Source: Bacteroidota bacterium (GTDB taxonomy: Bacteria; Bacteroidota; Bacteroidia; Palsa-948). Taken from it: a stretch of DNA of 64,000 nucleotides. Shown here piece after piece: positions 18,071 to 27,546 of the stretch; the stretch's first letter is position 1, and every line of letters begins with the position of its first letter. The DNA lies in the NCBI GenBank assembly GCA_003164895.1, contig PLUL01000051.1, positions 1-64,000 on the forward strand. The letters are read 5' to 3'. The notes under the pieces were generated by a model. It was not told the origin of the DNA, did no database searches, and saw nothing but the letters and a program-made list of their open reading frames with translations. The position numbers and the translations under genes were made by a program.

Positions 18071-19027
18071 TTACTGCGCTTTGGGGGCAACCTTCGCACC
18101 AGCAGTTTTGAAATGAAGAGCAATATAAAGCTCATGGGTTCCATTAGCATATCGCTTCAAGCTGGATGTGGTGAGATCATAAGCGTAACCAAAAGAAAGA
18201 TTGTCTTTGTAAATATATCCAGTCATGAAAGATATGGCATCCTGCAAACGATATGTTACAGCAAGCCATGCTTTTTTAATATAAATAACTCGAGCACCGA
18301 TATCCACTTGAACCGGAGTAGGGCTCACATCTTGCACAAGGAAAGAAGGTTCAACGGCAAATTCGTCTGTCAGAAATAATTTATATCCGCCTGTAATAAA
18401 CAAATGCGTGGCAAGTGTTCCTGTCTGAACAGGAGTTTGATCAAGGTTGAGCTTTGCCTGAAACAATTGCGGTACATATCCGCCAAACCACCAGCTGCTA
18501 GCTCCATTTTCTTTTGGAAGTCCGTAGAGATAAAAGGAAGTTCCAAGATCGGGAACAATAACCGAGTGATACAAATTCAAAGCATAATCAGTAGGATCGT
18601 TCAGCGTAAGTTTGGATCCATCAATTGCAAATTGTTCTACTCCGGCAGAAATTGAAAGCGATAATTTTATTTTTTCTTGAAGTTTGATGTGATAGGAGTA
18701 CGAACCACTTGCTCCTGTTCTTCTCGTAGGACCGGAAATGTCCGAATAGATATATCCGCCAACACCCATATTTGTTTTGGGAATCGATCCATCCATGCTG
18801 AAACAATACGTGCGCGGTGCATCGGTAATGCCCACCCATTGCAAACGATTGATGGAAACAGCTTCAAAATAATTTCTGCTTCCGGCAACAGCAGGATTCT
18901 GAAAATAATCGTTCAGCATATATTGGCTGAAAGTGGGCAGTTGCTGCGCGATTGCAGATTGCAGATTGCAGATTAGAAATTGCAAAATGAAAAGCGAAAC
19001 AACAATTTTTAATTTTTCATTTTTCAT
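18071..19027 (-). CDS. PorP/SprF family outer-membrane protein (paralogue 3)
   Basis: The protein has 318 residues. The signal peptide (to ...SAIAQ) is almost entirely encoded by heptamer repeats (18950-18984 and 19008-19028). The mature protein begins QLPTFSQYMLNDYFQNPAVAG and has the usual NRLQWVGITDAPRTYCFS, then barrel strands ending GTHELYIALHF. It lies 11 bp downstream of the giant SprB-repeat gene and is almost certainly its secretion and anchoring partner, as SprF is for SprB. Confidence 0.93.
   Translation of the reverse strand: MKNEKLKIVVSLFILQFLICNLQSAIAQQLPTFSQYMLNDYFQNPAVAGSRNYFEAVSINRLQWVGITDAPRTYCFSMDGSIPKTNMGVGGYIYSDISGPTRRTGASGSYSYHIKLQEKIKLSLSISAGVEQFAIDGSKLTLNDPTDYALNLYHSVIVPDLGTSFYLYGLPKENGASSWWFGGYVPQLFQAKLNLDQTPVQTGTLATHLFITGGYKLFLTDEFAVEPSFLVQDVSPTPVQVDIGARVIYIKKAWLAVTYRLQDAISFMTGYIYKDNLSFGYAYDLTTSSLKRYANGTHELYIALHFKTAGAKVAPKAQ
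18950..18984. repeat. Heptanucleotide tandem repeat in a signal peptide
   Basis: Three perfect GATTGCA units are followed by GATTAGA and AATTGCA. On the coding (minus) strand the unit is TGCAATC, the same family as at 6150-6184, and again yields ICNLQSAI. Confidence 0.92.
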
Positions 19028-19028
19028 T
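19008..19028. repeat. Heptanucleotide tandem repeat spanning a start codon
   Basis: On the coding (minus) strand the units are AATGAAA, AATGAAA, AATTAAA. The start codon of the PorP/SprF gene (19027-19025) lies in the first unit, giving MKNEKLK. Confidence 0.7.
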
Positions 19029-19038
19029 ATTAATTATT

Positions 19039-22000
19039 TTATCTCATTATCGTTATTGGTCCGGTAATAGGAGTTGGAGATGATGCGCTATTCAAATTGA
19101 TGGTATAATAATATGTCCCAACCGATAAATCTTTTCCTTTGAATTTACCATCCCATCCACTTGAATTTTTATATCCTGTTTGGCTGAAAATTAATTGTCC
19201 CCATCGGTTGTAAACATCCACCACACATTCAGGGTAAAGGTCGATGCCCGGAATTACCCATGTATCATTTTTCCCGTCTCCGTTTGGAGAAATGCCATCA
19301 TTCGGAATAATAACAGGAACAAGAATTACTTTTACTGAATCTGAAGAGGTGCAACCGTTTCCATCCGTCACAACAAGTGTATAAGTAGTAGATACCGTTG
19401 GACTCGCCGAAGGATTTGCACAGGTAGTGCAACTGAGTCCGGTTGAAGGAGACCATAAGAAAGTTCCGCTTCCTGATCCGTTCAATTGAGCTGTGCCTCC
19501 GGCAAGAATTGTGGTATTACTTCCCGCACTTACAGAAGGAGAAGGAAATATTGTTACAGCAATTGTATCTGTATCATTACACATTCCATTGGTTGCTATG
19601 AGCGCATAATCTGTACTTAGAAATGGATTTTCATTGACACAGTTTGTTGAACCAATGTTTGTCCAAGTTGGGTTTTGAATTTGATACCAAGCAATAGAAG
19701 TTGCGTTCGTACTGCTGTTGCAAAGTATTACGGTTCCACCTGAACAGAAAGAAGTATCTTTTCCTGCATGAGCAATTACCGAAATTGTCGCGCTAACTGT
19801 CATTGAATAAGTAACAGAACATCCATGTGTATCGGTGATGGTAACTGAATCATTTCCGGTGCAAAGTCCCGAAATATTTTGAGTGGTTTGTCCTCCAAGC
19901 ATCCAGTGGTAAGTATCTGCTCCTGTTCCGCCAGATGGAGTAATATTAATAGCGCCATTACAAACATTTGAACATGCAGAATTAGTAACGGTATAAGTGG
20001 AACTCAATACAATTGGATTAGTGAGAACAAACGTATTTGTAGAAGAGCAATGATGTGCGTCTGTAACAGTAAGCGTGTAGTTGCTTGCACACAATCCTGT
20101 AATTGCAGAAGTAGTTGCTCCGCCTGGATTCCATAAATAACTATATGGAGAAGTTCCTCCGCTTGGAAAAGCTGATGCAGAACCATCGCAAGAATTATTA
20201 CACATCGGATTTATTACTGAAACACTTGAAGTAAGAACAGTAGGTTGACTTATGATGGCAGAATCAATACGCAAACATCCAATGGCATCTGTTACAGTTA
20301 TGGTAAATGTACCGGCGCATAAACTATTTACGGCAGAAGTTGTTTGCCCGCCAGTCCACGAATAATTATAAGGAAATGTTCCTCCAAAAATATTTATTTC
20401 CGCAGTTCCATCGCACAAAGCATTGCACGAATCATTTGTGGATGTTACCGTAGAAGTAAGAATCGTATTCTGTCCTATGGTCATTGTTGTTGTAAGAGTA
20501 CAACCTTTTGAATCAATAATATCCACAGTATAATTTCCGGCACATTGCAATGAAATTGAAGATGTAGTTTGTCCTCCTGGCATCCAGTTATAAGAATAAG
20601 GCGGATTTCCACCGGAAGGACTTAATGTGATTCCTCCAGTACATAAACCAAAACAAGTTGCGTTTGTTATTGTAGGATTAGATGCAAGCGGTCCTGGTTG
20701 ATAGACATTAATAGGTGAAAGAGTTTTACATCCGTTACCATCGGTTACGGTAACAATATATTGTGCCGGATTAGGATTAGCACACAAACCTGTTGCTGTT
20801 ACAGTTGTTTGCCCACCAGGGAACCATAAATAATTCCATGGAGGACCATTACCTGTTGCAGAAGCAACCGTTGCAGTTCCATTGCAAGCATTATTACAAG
20901 TAACATTTGTTGAACTTAACGTGATAGTTGGACCCGTTGTATTGCTGATAGAAATGGTATCAACAGTAAAACAACCATTTATATCTTTTATCGTATCTAT
21001 ATAAATACCTGCACAAAGCCCGGTAATGAGGTTTGTTGTTTGTACTGGAGTAGTATTCCAGGAATAAAAATAAGGTGATGTTCCACCAAATGCAACTACA
21101 GAAATACTTCCATTACAAACCAAACAAGTTGCTTGTGCAATACCAGGAACGGTGCTAATAGGAATAGGCGAAGAAATTATTGTTGTCTGAACAATAGAAC
21201 AACCGTTTACATCAGAAAGAGTAAGCGTATAAGTTCCTGCACAAAGCCCTGTTGCTGTCGAAGTTGTTTGTCCGTTGCTCCACAAATAATTGTAAGGAGA
21301 TATACCGCCTTGAGGAGAAGAGGTTGCAGTTCCATTGCATCCTCCGGAACATGTAGGAGGAACTGGAGTAATGCTTGCCATTAATTGTGCAGGAGAAGAA
21401 ATAGCAAAAATAGTATTGGTAGTACAACCATGTAAATCCGAAACAGAAAGTGTGTAGGAGCCAGTACATAATCCTGTTGCTGTGGAAGTAGTTTGTCCAC
21501 TTGGAGTCCACAAATAAGCATAAGGAGCAGTACCACCGCTCGGACTTGCTGAAGCAGTACCATTACATCCTCCGAAACAGCTTGCATTAGTGGATGAAAC
21601 AGTTACAGTGAGAGCAGTTGGTTGTGTAATAACAACAGATTGTGTGGAAATACATCCGTGTACATCTGTTACTGTTCCATCGTAATTACCTGCACAAAGT
21701 CCTGTAATGATAGCCGTTATTTGTGCAGGCGAAGTATTCCATGAATATGAATAAGGCGTGGATCCGCCGGAAGCTGTTATTGTTGCTGTTCCATCACAAA
21801 TCAAATTGCAAAGATCATTGGTTGAAGAAATAGTTGTAGTCAATATTGCGGGTTGTGTAATAACAACACTTGCTGTGGCAATACATCCATGGCTATCTGT
21901 AATGGTAATACTATAAGTTGGAGGTGAAGCAGACAGTCCTACAATTGAAGGTAAAAAGGAACCATTACTCCAAGCATAAGTATAAGGAGATGTTCCTCCT

Positions 22001-25000
22001 GCTACATTCGCTGTCGCGGTTCCATCTCCATTTCCATTACATGTTACATTTGTCGCAGAAATGCTTACAGTAAGTATTGCAGGTTGTGTAACTGCTATTG
22101 CAACAGTATCATCGCATCCAACATTATCCGTAATGACAACCGAATAAGTTCCTGATGTTAATCCTGATAAGCAAGAAGTTGTTTGCCCAACAGGCAACCA
22201 TTTATAAGTATATGGTGAATTCCCCCCCGATGGAGATAAACAAATATTCCCATTACTACCACCATTACAAGAAACGTTTGTAATAGTAGGGTTGGCACTC
22301 ATCTGAACTGGATTAGTCAGGGTGGTAGATGAAAATGTAGAACAAAGAACATTGTCAGTTACTTTTACTATGTATGTCCCTGCACAAAGTGCTGAAATTG
22401 ACGTGGTGGTTTGATTACCTGGATTCCACAAATAGCTATATGGCGGACTGACTCCGGCAACAGAAACAGCAATAGAACCATTACAACTTGCATTGCAAGT
22501 TGGATTAACGGAAAAGGTAACTGTAACCGTTGGACCCGTTGTGTTGCTAAGAGGAATGATAAATGGCTTTGAGCATCCTCCCGCATCAGAAATTGTTACA
22601 GTATAAATTCCGGCAGTAAGACCTGTAACGCAGGAAGATGTTGAAGCCCCGGGCGACCACAAATAAGTATAGCCAGGAGTTCCACCTGATGGCGAAAGAC
22701 AAATTGCTCCGTTATTTCCACCACACGCAGTAAGAGTAGTTGATGCGCCATCGCTTATCACAGAAATATTTCCTACAGTAACTGTATTTGTTGTCATACA
22801 ATTATTTGCATCTTTAAGTGTAACAGTATAATTGCCAGAACACAATCCAGTTGCAGTTGCAGTATTTTGAACAGGAAATCCTGACCAAGAATAAGAATAT
22901 GCTCCAGTGCCACCCGAAGGAATTACTGTTGCAGTTCCATTGCATAATCCACAAGATGCGGATGAACTGCTCATTGCAGCGGAAAGTACAGGAGGATTTG
23001 TAAATGTAACCGTGTTTGTTAACACACATCCTGCATGATCATTAATTGAAACAGTATAAGTTCCGGCACATATTCCGGTTGCCGATTGTGTTGTTTGAAC
23101 TGGCGAAGTATTCCAAGAATAAGTGTACGGAGCACTTCCTCCGGATGGATTTGCAGTTGCACTTCCATCACACGAACCTGGACAACTTACACTTGCTCCT
23201 GATTGTGTGATTGAAGAAGAAATCACAGGAGAAATAGTAACGGGAACAGAATTTGTACATCCATTTGCATCTGCCACAGTTACAGAATACGTTCCGGTAC
23301 ATAAACCAGTAGCCGAAATATTGGTTTGTCCACCCGCAGTCCATAAATAAGTATAGGTCGGTGTTCCTCCACCGGTTGTTACAGTAGCAGCACCATTGCA
23401 TAAAGAACAGTTAGGGGTAATGGATGATATAAAAGAACCAAGAGGGAAAGGTTGATTAATAATAACACCACTAATTGCAGAACATCCGTGTGCATCTGTT
23501 ACCTGAACATTTATTAATCCTGCTCCTAATCCAGTTACAGTTTGAGAAGTACTTCCACCTGCCCACAAATAAGTATATGGAGAAGTTCCACCTGCCGGAT
23601 TTACAGTTGCTGAACCGTCATGTAGTCCTGAACACGAAACATTTTTTACAACTGATGCGTTTACAGTAAGTGTTGATGGTGCAGTAAGCGTTACAGTTTG
23701 TATGTTAGAGCAACCCTTGCTGTCAGTAACAGTAAATATATCACTACCTGCCCACAGACCGGAAATACTTGAAGTAGTTTGATTACTCGGTAGCCACGAA
23801 TATGTGTAATTGGGTGTTCCTCCACCTACTGATAGTGAAATTACACCATCACCAACTCCGTTACATGTTGGGTTTGTTGCAGAAATTGAAACAGTAAGAA
23901 CAGCTGGTTGTGAAAAAGTAACTGATGTGGTTGTAGTGCATCCATGTAAATCTGTAGCCAAAAGAGAATAGGTGCCAACACTTAAACCTGTAATCGCTTG
24001 AGTAGTTTGACCATTACTCCATGAATATGTATAACCCGGAGTTCCACCATTAGGCGAAGATGTTGCCGTTCCATTATTATCACCATTGCAATTTAAAGGA
24101 TTAGGAGTAGCTGATAAAATTGATACTGTGAAAACAGGAGGTTGCGCAACAGTTATTGTCCCGGTAGCAGAACATCCGTGTTGATCAATCAATGTGAGCG
24201 TATAAGTACCAGCTGCAAGATTCGAGCAAGAGGAAGTGGTGCATCCACTTGACCAGTTATATGCATAGGGCGAAGTTCCTCCAGAAGCAAAAGAAGTTAC
24301 ACTTCCATTACTGCTGCCATGGCACAATTCTGCTACGCTGGAAAGATTTGGTGATAGTGCCCCAGGAGAAGAAACAGTAACGCTTGAGGTGGCAATACAA
24401 CCATTCATATCAGTAACTGTAATAGAATAAGTTCCAACACCCAATCCTGCGCATGCAGAGGTAGTACATCCACTTGACCAATTAAACGAGTATGGAGAAG
24501 TTCCACCTGCAACCGTTGCGCTTACGCTTCCATCATGTAAACCGACACAACTTACATCGGTTTCTGATGGAGTAACTGTCAATAATGCTGGTTGAGAAAG
24601 TGTAACCGTTCCGGTAGCCATACAACCATTTATGTCATTTACATTTACAGTATATGTTCCAGTTCCCAATCCTGCACAGGCTGAAGTCGTACATCCACTT
24701 GGAGACCAAGCGTAAATATATGGGGCTGTTCCACCCCCTACAGACGCATTCACTGTTCCGTTTAGCTGACCAAAACAGGAAATATTTGTTCCTGTTGGAG
24801 CAACAGAAAGTGCAGTTGGCTGAGTGATGGATATTGTACCCGTTTTAATACATCCATTTGCATCCGTAACAGTCAATGAATAAGTATTTGCACCGAGACC
24901 AGTACAAGCAGATGTTGTATATCCTCCGGGAGCCCATAAATATGAATAGGCTGGTGTTCCTCCTGAAACTATAGCTATTACAGATCCGGTAGGTGCTCCA

Positions 25001-25878
25001 TTACATAGAAGATTACTTCCTGTTATTGTTATGGTAAGTGCCGGTGGAGAAGTAATAGTTGTGGTATAAGTTGCAACACAGCTATGTGAATCTGAAACTG
25101 TGCATGTATACGGTCCGATACATAATCCTGTTATAGAAGAAGTGGTTTTTCCACCAGGAGCCCATGAATAAATATAAGGAGAAGTTCCTCCTGATGGAGC
25201 AACCCACGCTGTTCCGTTACAACTCCCAGCACAATTAATTGTAGTAGAATTCCCCATTGCAGCTAAAGGATTTGGTGGTACAAGATTAATTGTCTTTGTT
25301 GCAACGCATCCGTTGCCATCTGTCACTGTTACTGTATGAAACCCACCGCCTAACCCCGTTGCAGTAGCAGCCGTCTGTACAGGTATGGTATTCCACGAAT
25401 AAGTATACGGAGATGTTCCTGTGCCTGTGGGATTGGCTGTTGCTGTGCCATCGACAAATCCAAAGCATGAAGGTGGAATAGGTGCAGGGCTTGCATTTAT
25501 AATAAGAGAAGGAGGTTCGTTAAGACTGATATTAGCAATACAGTCATTCCCTCCGGTATCCCATACTTCTACGCTAATATTTCCGACAGCTAATCCTGTG
25601 GCTGTAGCTGTAGTTTGATGTGCTGGGTCATACCAATAATATGTATAGTTACCTGAAGGACTTGATGCAACAACAGTTGCCGTACCACTAAAATCACCCT
25701 TGCATTTAAGATCAGTTTCACTAATAACAAGAGTCATAGTACCACAAGTAACAGTTGCTGAAGAAAGAGCCTGCGGTTGAGTAGCATTTAATAACGAATC
25801 ACCAAAAAAATATTTCTGTGCAAAAGTACCTTGTACAAAGGCAAAAGAAAAAAGTAAGTATAAGAGTATTTTTTTCAA
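19039..25878 (-). CDS. Giant SprB-repeat adhesin with CHU_C (T9SS type B) sorting domain
   Basis: The protein has 2279 residues. A signal peptide ends at about residue 20 (GTFAQ). By eye there are 26 consecutive SprB-type repeats of about 75-80 residues, each with a Cys-rich opener (NVSCNGLxDGSAT), then GGTSPYTYxW, QTTSTATGLCAGTY and TVTDxNGC. An Ig-like module follows near residue 2080, then STTYTLVVTDGNGCTSSD. The end is a CHU_C-type sorting domain (IIPNDGISPNGDGKNDTWVIP ... GWDGKFKGKDLSVGTYYYTI). SprB is the gliding adhesin of Flavobacterium, and this protein is a plausible counterpart: exported by T9SS and moved or displayed on the surface. Each repeat has paired Cys that could form disulfides. 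It is first in an operon with a PorP/SprF gene 11 bp downstream. The repeats are diverged at DNA level, so the array is old or selected for diversity. Confidence 0.92.
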   Translation of the reverse strand: MKKILLYLLFSFAFVQGTFAQKYFFGDSLLNATQPQALSSATVTCGTMTLVISETDLKCKGDFSGTATVVASSPSGNYTYYWYDPAHQTTATATGLAVGNISVEVWDTGGNDCIANISLNEPPSLIINASPAPIPPSCFGFVDGTATANPTGTGTSPYTYSWNTIPVQTAATATGLGGGFHTVTVTDGNGCVATKTINLVPPNPLAAMGNSTTINCAGSCNGTAWVAPSGGTSPYIYSWAPGGKTTSSITGLCIGPYTCTVSDSHSCVATYTTTITSPPALTITITGSNLLCNGAPTGSVIAIVSGGTPAYSYLWAPGGYTTSACTGLGANTYSLTVTDANGCIKTGTISITQPTALSVAPTGTNISCFGQLNGTVNASVGGGTAPYIYAWSPSGCTTSACAGLGTGTYTVNVNDINGCMATGTVTLSQPALLTVTPSETDVSCVGLHDGSVSATVAGGTSPYSFNWSSGCTTSACAGLGVGTYSITVTDMNGCIATSSVTVSSPGALSPNLSSVAELCHGSSNGSVTSFASGGTSPYAYNWSSGCTTSSCSNLAAGTYTLTLIDQHGCSATGTITVAQPPVFTVSILSATPNPLNCNGDNNGTATSSPNGGTPGYTYSWSNGQTTQAITGLSVGTYSLLATDLHGCTTTTSVTFSQPAVLTVSISATNPTCNGVGDGVISLSVGGGTPNYTYSWLPSNQTTSSISGLWAGSDIFTVTDSKGCSNIQTVTLTAPSTLTVNASVVKNVSCSGLHDGSATVNPAGGTSPYTYLWAGGSTSQTVTGLGAGLINVQVTDAHGCSAISGVIINQPFPLGSFISSITPNCSLCNGAATVTTGGGTPTYTYLWTAGGQTNISATGLCTGTYSVTVADANGCTNSVPVTISPVISSSITQSGASVSCPGSCDGSATANPSGGSAPYTYSWNTSPVQTTQSATGICAGTYTVSINDHAGCVLTNTVTFTNPPVLSAAMSSSSASCGLCNGTATVIPSGGTGAYSYSWSGFPVQNTATATGLCSGNYTVTLKDANNCMTTNTVTVGNISVISDGASTTLTACGGNNGAICLSPSGGTPGYTYLWSPGASTSSCVTGLTAGIYTVTISDAGGCSKPFIIPLSNTTGPTVTVTFSVNPTCNASCNGSIAVSVAGVSPPYSYLWNPGNQTTTSISALCAGTYIVKVTDNVLCSTFSSTTLTNPVQMSANPTITNVSCNGGSNGNICLSPSGGNSPYTYKWLPVGQTTSCLSGLTSGTYSVVITDNVGCDDTVAIAVTQPAILTVSISATNVTCNGNGDGTATANVAGGTSPYTYAWSNGSFLPSIVGLSASPPTYSITITDSHGCIATASVVITQPAILTTTISSTNDLCNLICDGTATITASGGSTPYSYSWNTSPAQITAIITGLCAGNYDGTVTDVHGCISTQSVVITQPTALTVTVSSTNASCFGGCNGTASASPSGGTAPYAYLWTPSGQTTSTATGLCTGSYTLSVSDLHGCTTNTIFAISSPAQLMASITPVPPTCSGGCNGTATSSPQGGISPYNYLWSNGQTTSTATGLCAGTYTLTLSDVNGCSIVQTTIISSPIPISTVPGIAQATCLVCNGSISVVAFGGTSPYFYSWNTTPVQTTNLITGLCAGIYIDTIKDINGCFTVDTISISNTTGPTITLSSTNVTCNNACNGTATVASATGNGPPWNYLWFPGGQTTVTATGLCANPNPAQYIVTVTDGNGCKTLSPINVYQPGPLASNPTITNATCFGLCTGGITLSPSGGNPPYSYNWMPGGQTTSSISLQCAGNYTVDIIDSKGCTLTTTMTIGQNTILTSTVTSTNDSCNALCDGTAEINIFGGTFPYNYSWTGGQTTSAVNSLCAGTFTITVTDAIGCLRIDSAIISQPTVLTSSVSVINPMCNNSCDGSASAFPSGGTSPYSYLWNPGGATTSAITGLCASNYTLTVTDAHHCSSTNTFVLTNPIVLSSTYTVTNSACSNVCNGAINITPSGGTGADTYHWMLGGQTTQNISGLCTGNDSVTITDTHGCSVTYSMTVSATISVIAHAGKDTSFCSGGTVILCNSSTNATSIAWYQIQNPTWTNIGSTNCVNENPFLSTDYALIATNGMCNDTDTIAVTIFPSPSVSAGSNTTILAGGTAQLNGSGSGTFLWSPSTGLSCTTCANPSASPTVSTTYTLVVTDGNGCTSSDSVKVILVPVIIPNDGISPNGDGKNDTWVIPGIDLYPECVVDVYNRWGQLIFSQTGYKNSSGWDGKFKGKDLSVGTYYYTINLNSASSPTPITGPITIMR

Positions 25879-25935
25879 ACCCGATAAATGTTATTGTTAA
25901 TTAGAACCTTGTACGCTATAAAGGCAAATATGTTA

Positions 25936-25943
25936 CAAATTTA
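25936..25943 (-). promoter_or_regulatory. Candidate -7 box for the giant adhesin operon
   Basis: The minus strand reads TAAATTTG, a perfect TAnnTTTG match, about 58 bp upstream of the start at 25878. The -33 region has only a weak T-rich match. Confidence 0.4.
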
Positions 25944-26046
25944 GCAGTTGAAATTATTCGAAAAATATAGTTTTAAACTATCAAATGTGGAAATCGGGCT
26001 CAAATGAAAAAGAATGCCTACACAAAATCAGCTAACTACCATTTTC

Positions 26047-26289
26047 TTATCTATAAGGATTTTCTCTCCTCCTTTTGCCAGGATTAAATTTTTTCCATCG
26101 CTTAAACATTTGTCTTCTGTATTGTCTTTTCGCTTTTTTAGATGAACTGGCAAACTCTTTTGCTATTTCGCTGGGCTTTTCATCCGAATGAAGCCCATTG
26201 CGTTCGATATGTTCTTTTCGTGTATGGCAAGAAAAAATTCCAAGCAACAGAAAAATGCAAATAACAAAATATTTAATTCGGGAATACAT
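26047..26289 (-). CDS. Small basic lipoprotein, unknown
   Basis: Longer upstream starts run into the neighbouring gene. ATG 26289 gives 80 residues with a hydrophobic leader and lipobox-like GIFSC (Cys21). The mature part is short and very basic (SSSKKAKRQYRRQMFKRWKKF, ending GKRRRENPYR). The function is unknown; the charge would favour contact with envelope polyanions or nucleic acid. It lies 52 bp downstream of the deoxyhypusine-synthase-like gene on the same strand and may be co-transcribed. Confidence 0.6.
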   Translation of the reverse strand: MYSRIKYFVICIFLLLGIFSCHTRKEHIERNGLHSDEKPSEIAKEFASSSKKAKRQYRRQMFKRWKKFNPGKRRRENPYR

Positions 26290-26341
26290 TTTACAAATAA
26301 CAAAAACAGGAAACAAAAAAATCAGAAAACGAAACGAATGT

Positions 26342-27367
26342 TTACCATTCAAGTATATAAGCAAACATAAGCGGAGCCACAATGCTTGCATCCGATTCAA
26401 TGACAAAACGCGGAGTTGCAGGATTTAGTTTTCCCCATGTAATTTTTTCATTCGGCACAGCACCTGAATACGAACCATAACTTGTAGTGGAATCAGAAAT
26501 CTGGCAGAAGTATGCCCAGAACGGAGTATCTTTTCTTTTTAGATCCTGAATGAGCATCGGCACAACGCAAATAGGAAAATCACCTGCAATTCCGCCTCCA
26601 ATCTGAAAAAATCCAACACCTTTTCCTTTGCAATTTTTTGTGTACCAATCCGCAAGAAAAGTCATGTATTCAATTCCGGATTTTATGATAGTAGCTTTTA
26701 AATCTCCGGTTACACAATAAGATGCAAAAACATTTCCAAGTGTGGAATCTTCCCATCCCGGAACAATGAGTGGAAGATTTTTTTCTGCGGCGGCAAGTAG
26801 CCAGGAATCTTTCGGATCAATTTGATAATATTGTTTAAGCTCTCCGCCTAAAAGAAGTTTGTAAAAAAATTCGTGCGGCAAATAGCTTTCGCCCTTTTCC
26901 ATCGCACCTTTCCAAAGTTTGATAATGTGGCGTTCAATTCTTCGCATCGCTTCTTCTTCAGGAATACACGTGTCGGTAACACGATTAAATCCTTTTTCAA
27001 AAAGAACTTGCTCATCTTGCGGGCTTAAATCGCGATAACCCGGAATGCGTTGATAATGATCGTGCGCAACAAGATTGAAAACGTCTTCTTCCAAGTTTGC
27101 TCCTGTGCAGGAAATTATCTGAACCTTTCCATTTCGAATCATTTCTGCCAAAGAAACTCCGAGTTCCGCAGTGCTCATTGCGCCGGCAAGCGTAACCATC
27201 ATTTTGCCGCCGCCCTCAATGTGTTCTTTGTATGCTTTTGAAGCATCCACCACCGTAGCCGCATTGAAATGGCGATAATGCTTTTCAATAAATGTGGAGA
27301 TAAGCTTTTTTGTGTTGCTTGGTTTTGTTACCAGCGTTTCAACGGATGTGTTTGCAGTTGTACTCAT
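26342..27367 (-). CDS. Deoxyhypusine-synthase-like protein
   Basis: The protein has 341 residues and is cytoplasmic. It matches the DHS family along its length: the NAD-binding and active-site parts are visible in TLAGAMSTAELGVSLAEM, IISCTGANLEEDVFNL, and the C-terminal SDASIVAPLMF. The catalytic lysine of eukaryotic DHS (in a WGK motif) is conserved as Lys313 (ITWGKLNP). Bacteria have no eIF5A, so DHS-like proteins there must modify another target or make a polyamine such as homospermidine. The gene context (an envelope lipoprotein and MltD) gives no clue. A candidate promoter lies upstream. Confidence 0.88.
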   Translation of the reverse strand: MSTTANTSVETLVTKPSNTKKLISTFIEKHYRHFNAATVVDASKAYKEHIEGGGKMMVTLAGAMSTAELGVSLAEMIRNGKVQIISCTGANLEEDVFNLVAHDHYQRIPGYRDLSPQDEQVLFEKGFNRVTDTCIPEEEAMRRIERHIIKLWKGAMEKGESYLPHEFFYKLLLGGELKQYYQIDPKDSWLLAAAEKNLPLIVPGWEDSTLGNVFASYCVTGDLKATIIKSGIEYMTFLADWYTKNCKGKGVGFFQIGGGIAGDFPICVVPMLIQDLKRKDTPFWAYFCQISDSTTSYGSYSGAVPNEKITWGKLNPATPRFVIESDASIVAPLMFAYILEW

Positions 27368-27403
27368 GTTTGATAAATTTTATTTCTCAAAAAAATTAGT
27401 TTG

Positions 27404-27434
27404 CAAAAATATTTATTCTTCGGCACACTCACAA
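27404..27434 (-). promoter_or_regulatory. Promoter candidate for the deoxyhypusine-synthase-like gene
   Basis: On the minus strand a TTG -33 element (27434-27432) is followed after 20 bp by a perfect TATTTTTG -7 box (27411-27404), with about 36 bp from the box to the ATG. Confidence 0.55.
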
Positions 27435-27546
27435 GGAAATTAAAAAAATAATTTTCAATCTTTACGGATGGAAAATAAATTCAAAATCAAAAAAATTTGA
27501 AAAAATTTATTTTGAATATTTAATTTTGACTTTCCCCATGAGGAAT

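Noticed and set aside
19039-25878. Many open frames on the plus strand and other frames across the giant adhesin
   Set aside because: They are shadows of the biased, repeated codons of the SprB repeats; none has a signal peptide, a known domain or an independent start context.
19039-25878. Possible CRISPR or satellite array
   Set aside because: The repeats are about 230 bp, coding, and diverged; no constant 25-40 bp repeat with unique spacers exists anywhere in the window.
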